Source: Motacilla alba alba
Taxonomy: Eukaryota; Chordata; Aves; Passeriformes; Motacillidae
Direction of reading: 5' to 3'
Assembly: GCF_015832195.1 (NCBI RefSeq)
Contig: NC_052017.1
Location: forward strand, 73,533,801 to 73,597,800
Length of the DNA stretch: 64,000 nt
In this document: positions 34,641-47,686 of the stretch, piece after piece
How positions within the stretch are numbered: position 1 is the stretch's first letter
How the letters are laid out: the number at the start of each line of letters is the position of its first letter
Position numbers and translations under genes: made by a program
The notes under the pieces: model-generated
What the model was told of the DNA's origin: nothing
Database searches by the model: none
What the model saw: only the letters and a program-made list of their open reading frames with translations

Positions 34641-36252
34641 AGGAGGATGTTGAAATGGATATACCCATGCATGTACTCATGGAAAGACTAAATTGATTAA
34701 ATTCTTGCACACTACCTGACAAAAATCCTGTGTACAGTAAAATGTGGTCATACATTAAAAAATAGATTTCATCCTATAAGGAAACATATAAATAATCTCA
34801 CTACTGTTGTGATTTAATAAAGAAAAAAGAAAAAAAAAACAAGGAAAAAAAATAAAAAGAAATAAAAAAGCAAGCAAAACAAAGACCCTGACTGCTATTC
34901 ATTTAATCTGAAGTTTATTTGTGAAATTTGTTTATTTTTCAGCCAAACCCAGTAATTCCTGGAGTGATTATAAGCTCACTAAATGCCCTGCCACTAATGG
35001 GTTGACTTCAATAAATGAGATAGGATGGCAGTATTAAATCCTTTGGGGAACCCAGCAATTAAGCCAGTATATGCAATTTACTAGACCAAAGTACTTCATC
35101 CAAATCCTATCAGTAAAAAGCATTTCCCCCTTTTCACTAAAGACTTCTAGATGATCCTCTTGAATTCTAAAAGTGTCCCAACATCTCATTTTTCCCTGCA
35201 AATCTGGGTCACCTAACCTGCAGTGCTTTATTGAAGTTTAGGATGTAGAGTGCTTTCTAGACTTCCCTAAGTAACTTTTCCAGCAGTAAGTTTTATAATA
35301 TGCCATGCACACTACAACATCTTAGAGCATTAGCTTAAAAAAATATGACAACAATTCAGCTTCATATTTTTTTCTCCATGTGCATTTTTTACACCAAAAC
35401 TCATATAACTAGATAATTCCACTGCCATAGCTGTTAAATTTACCTTTTTTACTCTAATAGATGATTTTTTTTTTCACTCTAGACGGTATGTGGACATAGA
35501 GAAGTCTTGAACTGGTAGGAGATAGAATTCTTTGACGACTATAAAAGTGTTATGAATTAAATAATGTGACAATCAGCAGTCTTCTAATTCATTTCTGGTT
35601 TTTTTTTAATCATTATTTATTGGCTTGGCCCATATTGTCTATCTGGAAAAGGGTCACAAAAAAACATGGTGCAGAGAAAAGTAAAAAAAAGTGATGCTTC
35701 AAAATGTATCAGTTTGTGATTGGAGTGCCTCTGTCAAGTCTGTCAAAGACTCTATTAACATGGAATTGTAATTCTGTTAAAATATCAGCAAGTTTAAATA
35801 TACTGTAAATGCATGTGCTTCACCTCATATAGTGTTGGAATGAATTTCCTCCTATTTTTCTGTTACACTGTATAAAATAATGATAATTAGGATGTTGCAC
35901 AATGTGCTAATGTTGGGAATCCAGATTGTATTTTTTAATTATTTAAAAAGCAGCAATGGATTTAGGCCAGGACTCAGCATCTCTTTGACTTTAGCAAAAC
36001 CTGGAATAAGCCAAATCAAGTGGATATAACTAACGTTTACAAGTGGTGACAATTCACACCACATTTAACTTATTTTTCCTAGTTATTTTAATGTGACAGA
36101 TAGCAAAGGAGGCTTAACTGTGGCTTTTATAACAGCTTTCCTATTATTCAGGCTTCCTGGGCTTGGATAGCAGTTTATTCCAGACCAGTCCAGCTTCCTT
36201 TGCTTGATCATGCAGCAAAGTCGTAATAATCCTATTGGTAACATTACAGGCT

Positions 36253-36266
36253 GTTGCTATGGAAAT
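36253..36266 (+). promoter_or_regulatory. RFX X-box-like motif
   Basis: GTTGCTATGGAAAT is close to half-site pairs bound by RFX factors (GTTGCYATGGNAAC type) and is followed by a TAAT homeodomain-like core. A single motif match is weak evidence. Confidence 0.2.
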
Positions 36267-36755
36267 TAATGTATTATCTCAGAAAAATGACAGATGGGTT
36301 GAAGAGGGAACAAGCCCATACTTAAACACTGATCCTTACATGACTAACTAATCCCTAAACGGATGTCACTTAGAGAACAGCTAATTTCAAAGACTTTACT
36401 GGAACCATGTGACTAAGAGAAATGGCAGAGGACAGAGGCTATGCTAAGCATTTTGCTTCAAAATAGTTGTATTATCTCTCTTTCATTTCTACTTATTTGT
36501 ATTGCTTTTCTCTTAACATGTTCCAGACAACCTGTAGTAGATCAGGAACCATCAGGAGATAGTAGGAAATAGCAGCATTGTGTGTGCAGCTAAATAATAA
36601 TAGCTTCTTCTCATCTCCCCCTCTGTGAGTGAATTATGTCATTAAAAAAAGAAGACAAGGCAGCATCAATGCAGTAGTTATCATTCGCTGATACAATTCA
36701 AGTTAAAAAAAACCCCAGAAATTAAAGAAAGGCAATGTGCCATTATTCTGCCATC

Positions 36756-36774
36756 GCACAAAGGGACATTGTGC
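36756..36774. promoter_or_regulatory. Paired inverted SOX-like sites
   Basis: GCACAAAG and CATTGTGC face each other across three bases (GGA), a 19-bp imperfect palindrome. Two inverted ACAAWG cores three to five bases apart is the arrangement bound by SOXE dimers (SOX8/9/10). Function is inferred from the motif only. Confidence 0.3.
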
Positions 36775-37845
36775 ATATTTTAAGTCTTTAATAATTGAAG
36801 CTTATTCTTCCTCTTATTTTAAACAGAAACGTTTGGGCTTTTTGCCCATAGCAGTGTAAATTGGGCTAAATTATGGAGAGTGCAGCATGTAGCAAGTGGA
36901 ATTTGCAGAAGAAGACCAAAGCAAGAGTGTAGGTTACAAACTCCTCTGGGACACGTATGCTAACAGCAAACTGGATCAGGGTAGTAGAATGAAAGTACAT
37001 GGACTTTTAAAGGAGAAATGGATGACTAGGGTATGAAAAATTTATTTAAGACTGACAAGTGATTGCTGCTTTTTATTTAATATAGATTTTTTTTGAGAAA
37101 ACAGAAAGAAAAAATACAACACTAGGATTTTTTTCCCTCTTAAACAATACTAAATGTCATTATTTTGATGTTTTCTTCAGAATAATTTCATTGCATTTTA
37201 TGAATCACATAACAATACATTCTTCCTTGGTAGTGATATTTTTATGTTTCTGGCTATGAGTAAGTATGTTGCAACAACTGTCAAAAATATACCATTGTTA
37301 AATACTTAAAGAAAAGAAAGATCTGACTGTGCTGCTGGCAAAATACTGAGTATTAAAATTATCTTGTCATAATGCTCTGGGTAGCAGCAAGAATAACTAG
37401 ATATGAAAATGTATAAATCAGTCATATCAAGAGATAACACATCATTTCAGAATTATAACAAAATATGTTTCAAAACAGGGATTTAATTTAAAATCTCCAG
37501 GACTCAAAGCCAAGACTTCAAATATGTCATAATTTTGTTCACAAAAAAAAGTAATAATTTCTTAAGGAAAAGTTATTATTTGAATTACTCAGAGAAAAAA
37601 ATGCTAGTTATGAAAATTAGATGTATATTTTATAGATCATATACTTTCATATAATAACACCTGCAGTGACCCTCTCTTTGACTTAAAATTCAATAAAAGA
37701 AGGCCAGCAAATCCTCCCATAACCCACACTCCAGAGAAAAGCTGAGTATTAACAACAAGGAGGATTGGAAAACTTGGGTTGATAGGCTGTGTCAGACATT
37801 TGTTGTGCAACCACATATATCATGTTCTTTGGAACCTTTAGAGAT

Positions 37846-37930
37846 TTGGTTGGTTGGTTGGTTGGTTGGTTTGTTTGGGGGGTGTTAGGTTTTTTTGTTT
37901 GGAGTTTTTTTTTGTTTGTCTGTTTGTTTT
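37846..37930 (+). repeat. (GGTT)n / (GTTT)n tract
   Basis: About six TTGG units followed by GTTT- and T-rich sequence. Confidence 0.9.
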
Positions 37931-39629
37931 AGTTTTCAGTTTTACTTTCATGTCAGGTTAATCAGGTAAATATAGGAGACATTAAATTCTGCAGTTTATT
38001 TAAACACCAACTAGGACCACAGGGGAATATTATAAAATGGGTCCCAATGGACTGGTGTTGTTTCTGCTAGGTGAAAGTCACAGGCATTTCAGAGTCATTA
38101 GAAACACAAAATAATGTTGCAATTGAATAAACAGCAAAGCTGAAATCCAAAGAATGTAGCAGGAAAAGCAGCCCAAAGTGGATCTGGATTGTCTTAGTTG
38201 CTCCCTCTAAGAAGAAAGAACTTAACTATTTTTTTTTTCTTATATAAAGTTTGAAGGGCTGTTATGTGGGTTAAGAATAGCATTTGTAATAGTACTTTGA
38301 TCAGATTTGTAATTTCTGTTTCAAAAGGAATAGTAATACTTGGTCCTGTCAAGGTAGATACAGCAATCAAATATTTGTGACACCATTAGTTCTTGATGAT
38401 ATACCTTTCTTGCAGGGACCTAGTATGCAGGTCATTTAAATAATGAAATAACATTCTTGGTAAGTAAATTTCTAAGAAACAGAACATCAACAGATGTGTT
38501 GACAGAAGGAAACAAGGAGGGGCAGAGGAATTTAGTGTCACAAGTATTTATTGTGCAAGAGATAGAGTGGAGACTTCTGCAAATCATACGCTAAAGCTGC
38601 CCTGTATTTATGAACAGCATTGCCTGGATAACTTTCACACTCCTACAGGAATGCAAAAGAGATCTCATGCCTCAGCCATACTTCCAGGTTACCAAAGGAG
38701 CCCTGCAAATTTTCTAACCTGAAGTTATATCTTACAAGCAAATAGCAAAAAAAAGGTACTAATATATTTAATTAAATATTTTGTTGTTGTTATTGTTGAT
38801 TCTACATGCATTGCCAATGAATTTGTACTTTAAAAGTTTAACTTTAAAACCAAATATTTTATGATTATGTCTGCATTGTGATGTTCTGAAATTGTGCGAT
38901 GATTCACACCAGTTCCTGGAGGTTTAGGTCAGAAAAGCTACATGATTTTTCTAATACTAGGATTCACAGCCAAAGAGCTTAGGATCTTAATTACTTACCC
39001 TAATTTGCAAGGCAGAATTTTGATCAAATACCTTATACAGAAGTATTAGTAGAATGATTTGAGAACAAAACAGTGAAATGAAATGTAACAGAAAAAAAAC
39101 CCACAACCCAAAAACTGACCAAAAAAAACCCCATCCCAAGACAATCAGAAATAAAAAGTATTAATGCCCAAAATATAAAAAAAAAACTCAAAGAAAGAAC
39201 TATCACATTGCCATGAATAAGCCATTATTTGAAGGGCACTAAATTACATATGATAATAAAAAGGTCTGTAGACCAAAACCATTGATTCCTGTACTGAACA
39301 AGCTAGTAAGAGCCATGTAGGAATAGGACTATGTACCTGGATATGGAACATTCTGAGGAAGATTCTGCAGTGACTTCACTGCAGAAAGTCTTGAATGAAA
39401 ATCTGTTGAAGTTTTATGACATCTTTTGGATAAGATGTATTAGGATGATGCTTAGGTTTCCAATAAACTTTTATAAGTTATCTTAAAAGAAGTCCTTAAA
39501 GAGATTAGACCATCATTGACAGAGAGGCTGGTAGCTGTCTCAGATTTGTAACACAAGCTCTTCAGGAAGAAAGAGAGAAAAGTAGAAAATCAAACATACA
39601 AAGAAATATAAGTATTTTACAGTAAATAT

Positions 39630-40490
39630 TTCCCACAGAGCTCTTCAGGTACCTGTGTTGTGCACAGTACTACTCAAACTACTAATAAATAATGTGGAAA
39701 AGGGAAATAAGGAGGTAACAAGAGCATATTTAGAGTACAAAATTAGAACTGACTACAGAGATGCTCAGAGGAATCAGTGTGAGTAACTGGGGGATAAAAA
39801 CAACAGTCAAGACCCAGCATTGATAAATGCAAAGTAATGCTCATAAAGGAAAGAACAGTCGCAATTACACATATGCAGTGATAAGCTTGAAATAACTATT
39901 AGCATGTCATTCATTCAGAAAAGAGATCTTTGTGTCATTATGGATGGATCTATGAAAATATCAGCTCATTACTCAGAAGTAGTCAAAAAACTCAAGTAAG
40001 ATATTTTGGATTAGTTTGAAATTAAAAGAAAAGCAAAAAAAAAGAATTTTGTCATGCTGTAATTTCAATATTTTTTGGATTTGAATCTTCAACATTGGCT
40101 ATAGCTTTAGCCATCTTCCTCTCAAAATCATGTAGAAGATTCAGAAGTAGTGCAAACTAAGAGAACAGATCAGATATATGGGGAGTTTCTACTTGACAAA
40201 AATGAAATATTCCCTGATCTTTAGTTTACATAAGCTATGAAGAATGTAACATATACACAACATACAGGAAGCTGGATGTCTTCCAAAAAATGAATAAAAA
40301 ATATTTATTCTCCATTTTTCATCAGAGTTAATTGTACAGCTGCTGTAGAATCAGGAAAAATCTCTTATGTGAAACTCTTTTGCACACGTATAATCGGTCT
40401 TTGGAATTCATTGTTACAGGAAGTAAATACGAAGAGCTCAAAAATTATTAAGCGAATTCATTGAAGAAATGCCTATATATTAAACATGAT
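39630..40490 (+). mobile_element. Ancient CR1 LINE, 3' portion
   Basis: The plus strand carries a heavily diverged CR1 ORF2 C-terminal region. Landmarks are ATAAATAATGTGGAAAAGGG, GATAAATGCAAAGTAATGC, then RDLCVIMDGSMKISA in translation (about 39925-39970). The 3' tail has TTATGTGAAACTCTTTTGC and CTTTGGAATTCATTGTTACA. The order and strand match old amniote CR1 lineages shared with turtles and crocodilians, not the younger bird-specific copies elsewhere here. Many stops; inactive. Confidence 0.75.
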
Positions 40491-40549
40491 GCTGTAGCTG
40501 CAGCCTCAGGACTACTGAACTGAACTCCCACTCAGGAGTGGGAAATCTC

Positions 40550-41130
40550 AGGACCACCATCACCACATACCTGAGACTGGAGAGAAGTATTCACTGCTTC
40601 CCATACTCCTAATCATTTATCTCAAGCTGCAGAAAGAAGCAGAAGACCTTTACCCTGGCCTAATATGGTGGTTTTTACAAAAGGGGAAAGCTGTGGGAGA
40701 GTTTTTCTAGTGTGGTATAAAAGTTCTGATCTCAAATACACAGCAGTCAACAGCAGGAATCCCATCAGTGCCAGAGACTTTGACCCAGACCTACACCTTC
40801 CTCTCCACCCTTGAACTGCCATCACCTGTCTGGAGGCATGGGAGGAGCAGCAGCCCTGTGCATCATTAAGTTTCACTGAAGATTTTGGGAAAGGCTTCCA
40901 CAAGGTTGTTCTTGCTGGCTGAATTCCACCCAACAGGATAAGTCTGCTTGCCAGGAGTGCTCTGCGCACATTGGATGTAACATCAAGGGGAGCGACCTAC
41001 TGGAGACATCTTTTCTCTGTGCACTCTCTAAGCACAGTACCTGTGCACTCTATTTTCAGCACCTGTGAAGGGAGGATAAGTAAAAGCAGGCTTCAGAATC
41101 TAAAGCTTAGCATCATGGAGCAGATATTTT
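40550..41130. other. GC-richer unassigned block with TATA-like box
   Basis: GC content rises over its flanks. TATAAAAG lies at 40716-40723, about 30 bases after a purine-rich AAAAGGGGAAAGC patch. This is reminiscent of an LTR or promoter remnant, but no boundaries, duplication or polyadenylation signal were found. Confidence 0.2.
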
Positions 41131-44048
41131 TTTCTGTCAGATCATTTTCTAGCTGGCTTTCTGACTTTCATCAGCTTTGTTCTTTGTGCATGATTCATGT
41201 AAGGTGTTTACATTAAAGAAGTATCAGACAGATATTATGTGCATTTGGTTCCAGCAGGTTGAGGAACATAGAGTTGTAAGCCTTTACTCCTGTACTTAGT
41301 AATGAAAGTAAAGATATCATAGAAAAAAATACTATATTTTAAAAGGGAAACTGTTGGTTTAATTTAGCTCCATCTGCTTGAAGTATCTCTAATAAACATC
41401 TTGCTATAATATCTGAGTGCTACTAAGTACAAATTAAGTTTCACTTAGAGAGATAAACTCTTTCACTACAAATTCCAGTGTAAAGAGCTCTCCTGCTTTT
41501 AAACATTTTGTGCAAAATATTTTTTTAATCTTACTCATTGATCATAACTTTAAACTCTTATCATCAAATTGAAAGCTCAAGCTTCTTTCTATTGAAAAAC
41601 CTAAGATCATTGGGATTTGCTAAAATAGAAGTGCTATAGCTTCAAGATAAACATAAATTGTTCCATAATTTAGAAACAGAAATCAAAGTTTTCCCCCCCA
41701 CACACTCTGTAAGCAGCTCTCAGCTTCTAAACCCATGAGAACATCAATCTTCTTTTATGGGGCAGAGCATTGCTGAGCACTGTGTAGCTATGCCTTGAAG
41801 CAGAGGCAGTGTCCTACATTGTTAGCTGTGCCACCAAACCAATCTCTTCTCTAAAAATGAGCAGCAAGGACTGAAAGCTACTTTTGAAAATAGTTAAAGA
41901 CTCTAATAAGGATTTTGCAAAATACCCTGAGATATAAAATTATTTTTCTTCTTGGAGGGTCAAAAACTGGATTATACGTGGTCTGAAATTTAGGCTTCCA
42001 TTTACTGAGGCTTTGTAAGCTGATGTTTGCTTGGGGAATGCTTTTTGCTGCTTGAACTCTGGCCCAGGACTTTGGGGTTTTTTAGGCAAACATGTTCCAC
42101 CTGCATGCTTTGAGCATTACATCTCCTCTAGCCATACACAAGGAGAACTGAAAAGCAGATGAGTATAGGAAATAGCAGGGTTTGCAGTCAGCAGAGGTAG
42201 AGCTGAGCCTGGATGCCACAGCTCCAGCAGCTCATTCTCCTCTCTCTCTCACAGCCATCCCTGTGTCTGCTCATGCATGGCCAAGGCGTGGTCCCCAGCC
42301 ACAGATGTCTTGAGTTTTCCGTTGCTCACTCATAAGCAGTCACATTGCTCTGCATCCCCTTTTTCTCCTCCACTCACCCCCTCTGTATGTTGTGACATCT
42401 GCTTTCTTTTTGATCATCAGGAATATGGAAACCTTGGCAGAAATCACTTTAATCATAATTTTCCTCAAAAAAATGCTTCGCTGAAACTTCAAACAGACAT
42501 TTTATGAGACATTTCTGACAGAGTCAATACAGACATCTTTTCAAAATTTCTTTTCTTTGCAAAAAAAAAAATTAAAAAGCATCAAAAAAAGTATAAAAGC
42601 ACTCATGTTTATCTGGGTGGTTTGCATAATCAAGCTCACTTCAGAAAAAAAATGCTATCATCCTTTAATTCCCTTTAAATCTGGAAAGATTTGAGTTTAA
42701 ATTCTTTTAAAACAGCAGGGTGAGTAAAAAATCTAAAAAGTGCAATTTCATTTAACGAACAATTTAACAATCATAATGACTCACAAATACTGGTAATGTT
42801 TTGTGGAATTTATTATTAGGTTTTTTTTTCAGGCATGTGTTTGCACTCTTTGAAAAGGAAAAACATTTTTGGTTTTAAATCAATCTTCTGAGAATAGGAG
42901 AGCTGTTTAATTTTTTTCTAATGCTTATTTGCATCAGAATAGTTGTGTCAATGCCCCCACCCTGAGTCAAAATATCCCAAAGATTTTCTGTTTCATTTCT
43001 TTGGCATGCAGGGTCAGTTCCCAATGGTGGATTTTCTGCTCTCCCTATATTTTTCTTTGCCCTTGATTTTTGTTGTTACTTATTTGCACAAGTAGCCTTA
43101 ATAGTTTTTGGGCTGTTTCCATGTTGCTAAGCAAGTTCAGAAGTTTTTAAAAGTATCACCAGTCTCTTCAGAACAGTCTCACACACACAAAAGAAAGATT
43201 CTTTTTGTGGCCACATTTTCAGTCTGTACTTTCATGTATTTAAATACAGTTGAGTATTCCTAATTCTACCTTTGTGCCATACAGAAAAATGGAAATATTT
43301 GACTGATTTCTAAAGAGATTTTGAACCAAAAAGTAGAGTCATTCAGACAATAAAATATTTATAAAAATATAATTTTTATCTATTATCCATCTGAACAACC
43401 TATAATCACAGTGAAAATACCTTATTGCCTAGTAATGAAGTTATCTCATAAGACATCAGTTTATAGAAGTCCTATGAATCACAAACTGTGAGGACTTCCT
43501 TATTAAAATATCCCATTTACATACATGTAGTATGATAGTGTTAAAAACATCACAGGGGAAAGGAAACAGCAAATATTTGCAAGTAAAGTTTCAGAACTGA
43601 AACTGTAAAATTCTGGGTGCAGCAGATAACTTTGAAACCTGGAATCAGTTGGCTCCATGTGTGGATTCAAGCAGCCTATACCTGCATGATGTGAGAAAGG
43701 CAGTTTTAAATGCTTCCTACTTCCTACTTTGGAAAATGTGTGTATATCTTCAAGCACTATGGTCACAGTTAATTTAATCTTTGTTCAGGTCCAATAACTA
43801 CAAAAAAGTGCTCCTCCGGCAACACAGTATTTGCATTTATTAACTAATAGGGATGCTTATAACAGACTAATTGATTCCTTTTTCCAATAGAACATACATT
43901 ATATCTTCACTCAGAAATTCAGTTTAATTAATCTAAAGGTATAATTTATGTGACCTTCCAACTTTTTTAATGTTTTTTCATCTAGTTATGAGTTGGAAAT
44001 TAATATTATACATTTCTTCAAAAGCTACTTCCGCACTAGTTTTGGTGA

Positions 44049-44086
44049 AATTGTTACATAATCAAATAATTGATTGTGTAACAATT
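44049..44086. repeat. Hairpin: 17-bp arms, 4-base loop
   Basis: AATTGTTACATAATCAA (44049-44065) pairs with TTGATTGTGTAACAATT (44070-44086) with a single T/C change across a four-base ATAA loop. The stem is too short for a microRNA precursor. It may be the core of a small inverted-repeat element. Confidence 0.85.
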
Positions 44087-45642
44087 GTGAAGTTGTTTGG
44101 TCAACATGAAAATAAAGGGTGGGTAGGGACAACACATCTGAATAATTTATGAGATGTGGATTAATGAGCATACATTTCTTTTTCCCATCTTGGTAATAGC
44201 AGACCAATAAAAATGTTGCACTAATTTTTATTCAAATATAAGAGAAGAACTTGTGAACTGTCATTTGCTGTCAAGTCCTTTAAGCACATGAAATGCTTGA
44301 CTTGAAAACAGCTGTTTTTCTCATGAAGGTAAATGGAGTGAGTTTCTTTGACTGTTGTTGAGAGACACTCAAAAATTTTCAAATTCAGTGCCCATTTTCC
44401 TTAAATTCAGACTGTGGGTGTTTAGTATTATCAGTCACCAAATAAAGGTCAGACATAGTTGCTGTGCATTATTGCGCACTTAATGTTATACATCTAAGAG
44501 CAAAACTAAAATCCACTGATTTCTGTGTTTTTATATAGCTATTGCCTCTAACTAAATCTAGCAGACATATTTATGAGAACAGGTAGGTGTCAATCTTCTA
44601 CTCATCATTTACACTCTAAACAAAAAATAGAAGTAAACCTCAGTTAGCTTTTTTAATAGACAAAATACATGGAAAAATTTTAAAAGAAGACAGTCAATCA
44701 TTGCTTGTATTAAGCCACTCCCCTACTGCCCTGAGGAATATGACATTTTATGGTAACTGGCACAAACAACACATATATTTGTTCTTATGACACCACTGTA
44801 GAGCAAAACTGAGTATTAAACAAGAAAGGAGAACTTCATTAACAAGTAGGAGGATCCTATACAACCTGTAAAAATTGTTATTTCTACCTCCCATGAGGAC
44901 TGGATTTCAGCCTATTTGAAATCCCAGTCTAAGAACATGACAAAACTGGCTTTTATTACTGAAACCAACAGGCCTTTTTCTTGAGTTCTTGTAATTCCCT
45001 TTAGTGCTACTGCAGTGGGAAATAGACTTTATCTTACCTTAAGGCAATAGCTGTCATAAAGGAATCCTCAGAGAATGTATGGCTGCCTTACCCAATAGCA
45101 CAAAGGACAGATAGGTCAATAGGATTTACCTGTAAGCACCTGACATAGAATCCTCTTTCTCCCATCACTAATACTACCTTATCCTTCCCCCTCTGCCACT
45201 TTGAGGTTTCTGGATGGGAAAGGAGAAAGCAGAGTTTTTTCCCTAGAGATTTAGACGTTAGGTTTCCCTGAATTACTATATCCGGTCAAGATGTTAATTT
45301 CACATCTTAGCTCTGATTTGCACCTGTATGTGACACTTCCCAGAACAGGGTTGGAGTTTTAAGATTTCCTGTCAAATGTTGATGCTGTTCAGGACCTCTT
45401 TCCTTCTTTGTCACTTCTCAGTTAAAATAGCATTATTCCCTCCTCCTAATAGTTTCTTTTCATTTCCTTTTAGTCATTTTGTCTTTACCTGCTGTCAAAT
45501 CTTTCTTCTCACTTACTTCAGGCACTGATAGGAATAACTTTATAATTTGCTTATTTCTAAAAGGTGAAAAATGTAGCATTATTTAAGTAAAGATACAGGC
45601 ATTTTGACGCATTATAGCTTCCATGAAATGTAGCATCAAAAT

Positions 45643-45736
45643 ATGATCCTATTTTGATAGGCCTATTTTGATACTGTTTTAATACTATTTTGATACTATT
45701 TTTTTGATAAGCCTATTTTGATGCTGTTTTGGACAC
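45643..45736 (+). repeat. Degenerate local tandem repeat
   Basis: CCTATTTTGATA-like units recur several times with small changes (CTATTTTGATAG, CTATTTTGATAC, CTATTTTGATGC). Confidence 0.7.
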
Positions 45737-46452
45737 TTCATAGAAGAAATTCACTGAGTCCTTAACACCAGAAATGAGTGAATTTATTCAAATAGAGAAA
45801 GAAAAACCCTTGTCACATCAGGAAACTTTTCAGCAAACAACAAGCCAATAAAATTTGTGATAGCAGTCAATTTTCATAAAGATTTCCTTTGCAAATGGAA
45901 GAGTGAAACAATAAAGAAAGCTACTGAGTAAAAGCAAGAAGATTATTTGTACTCAGCCACAGAAGAGGAAAAAGTTGCGTAAGTTACGATGCAATTAGAT
46001 GAGCCTGGTGTTACGTTTCCAAGTTAATCACGAAGATTAAAGGAATAACTAACAAAATTTCCTCATGTAATAGAGGAGGATCTTTATTTTTTCAAAGAGA
46101 GTTTTGTGCCTCCATGGAAGACTTAAACAATTTCTTATGACATAAAGAATGTGTGCCAAGAGCATACAGGCCAGGAAGCTGAATATTGCTGTAATAAGTA
46201 CAATGACTTCATTTAAGAATAGTAGGCAACTGGCTCAGTTACTCTACTGAATATAAATCTCTAGTGATAAAAAGTTTTGGGAGTAGTAATTGTAGTAGTA
46301 ACAAGGAAGAAGTTAAAAAGTACTCATACTGACTACCTTGAAAAAAAAATAGAATCTATAGATACATGCCTAAATGCTTATATAAATCCAAGTATAGATA
46401 TTTCTGGCTGATCTTGGATATAGATATTTTTAGATGCTTGAGTTATCATAAG

Positions 46453-46524
46453 ATTTATTTGGAAGTATGTTTACAAAACAACAGGTGCATTTATTTGGAA
46501 ATATGTTTACAAAACAATAAGTGC
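46453..46524 (+). repeat. 36-bp tandem duplication
   Basis: Two adjacent 36-bp units (46453-46488 and 46489-46524) start ATTTATTTGGAA and end GTGC, with only three base differences; a recent local duplication. Confidence 0.9.
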
Positions 46525-46577
46525 ATTTACACGATAAAAGGAAACACATAACTTCCTAAAAGGTGTGCACACAGGGG

Positions 46578-46626
46578 TTTTTTGTTTGTTTGTTTGTTTG
46601 GGTTTTTTTGTTGTTTTTTTTTTTTT
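46578..46626 (+). repeat. (GTTT)n / T-rich tract
   Basis: Four GTTT units, then GGGTTTTTTTG and a long T run. Confidence 0.9.
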
Positions 46627-47665
46627 CCCCAGATGCTAGAAAAGGATCAGAATGTACAGAGGTAAATCTGCCAGTAATACTGATGTTGGATAGCTTGCAT
46701 ACTGGCAATCCAGACTAGAAGTCTACCCACAAGATCGCGTGGAGTTATCTTGACCTCTGTAAGCCCCATCTCCTCGAGAAAATTATTTTAAAAATGGCTA
46801 CAAATAAAAAAACCTGTTCCTCTTAACAGTCACTATTTTTAGTAAGAGTCATTCTTAATTCTGTCCCATGTCTGTTGTGCTTCTATAGGAGAACTTCACC
46901 GGTTCACAAGAGGTGCTTATTTCAAGCTCACCATTATTGCTATGATTATGATTTGGCAAACATCGTTCTCAGATCAAACTCAGGACTATCACTTCAGTAA
47001 TACCGGTACGATACTTGAATATAATATTATAAGTGGAAATATTATACACAGAAATGAGATTCTAAGTGGAAGAATGCACCTACAATCTATTGCCTAAAAT
47101 AGGAAAACAAAAGCATTGATGTCAGCTGTCTCTATTTCACAAACAAGCAAACACTGCATAGGAAGATCATTGTTAAGGATAAAAAAAATGTTCATTTTTC
47201 TCAGTATTAATATCTTTAGAACGACTCCTTTCAAGAACTGTCCAGGTTAATTGCTAATTGATACAAATAATCTGGTATTTTATATCATCTGAGGACTATG
47301 ATTATCATTGCAAATCCTCTTATGGTAACTCCAAAGACCAAAGTACCCCTATGTGTCCCCCTATGACTGTCATGTATCTTTTATTGTGTGCCTGTGTCCT
47401 TTGAATGAGGAAGCTTAGTGCAGTGACTTGTGCTGCCAGGATTTTGTCAGAATTTTGTTATTTCAAGCCTTCCAGCCATCCTTCTAACATAGTACATAAT
47501 GAGAACACTTCTAAAATAAAGTGTCATCAGAAAGATGGGTCACATGTGAAGTGTGTGTTTGCATAGGTTCATGTACTTTGTGGTTATACTCTGACACAGG
47601 GACAGAAAGAAGGTCTATTAATATAATTTCTGAGCAAACATTATCTTAAACACATTTGCCCTAGC

Positions 47666-47686
47666 AAAAAAAAAAAAAAAAAAAAA
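47666..47686 (+). repeat. A(21) homopolymer
   Basis: Twenty-one consecutive A. No retrocopy body was recognised next to it. Confidence 0.95.

Larger units (their letters stand above)
34641..39629. other. Unique stretch, candidate regulatory DNA
   Basis: A-rich near 34817-34877 and a GGTT/GTTT tract at 37846-37930; otherwise no mobile element recognised over about 5 kb, one of the longer repeat-poor spans here. It contains an X-box-like site and a paired SOX-like site. No coding exon seen. Confidence 0.4.

Noticed and set aside
40622..40969. 115-codon minus-strand frame
   Set aside because: Product of a GC-richer patch; no recognisable motif and no start or splice context.
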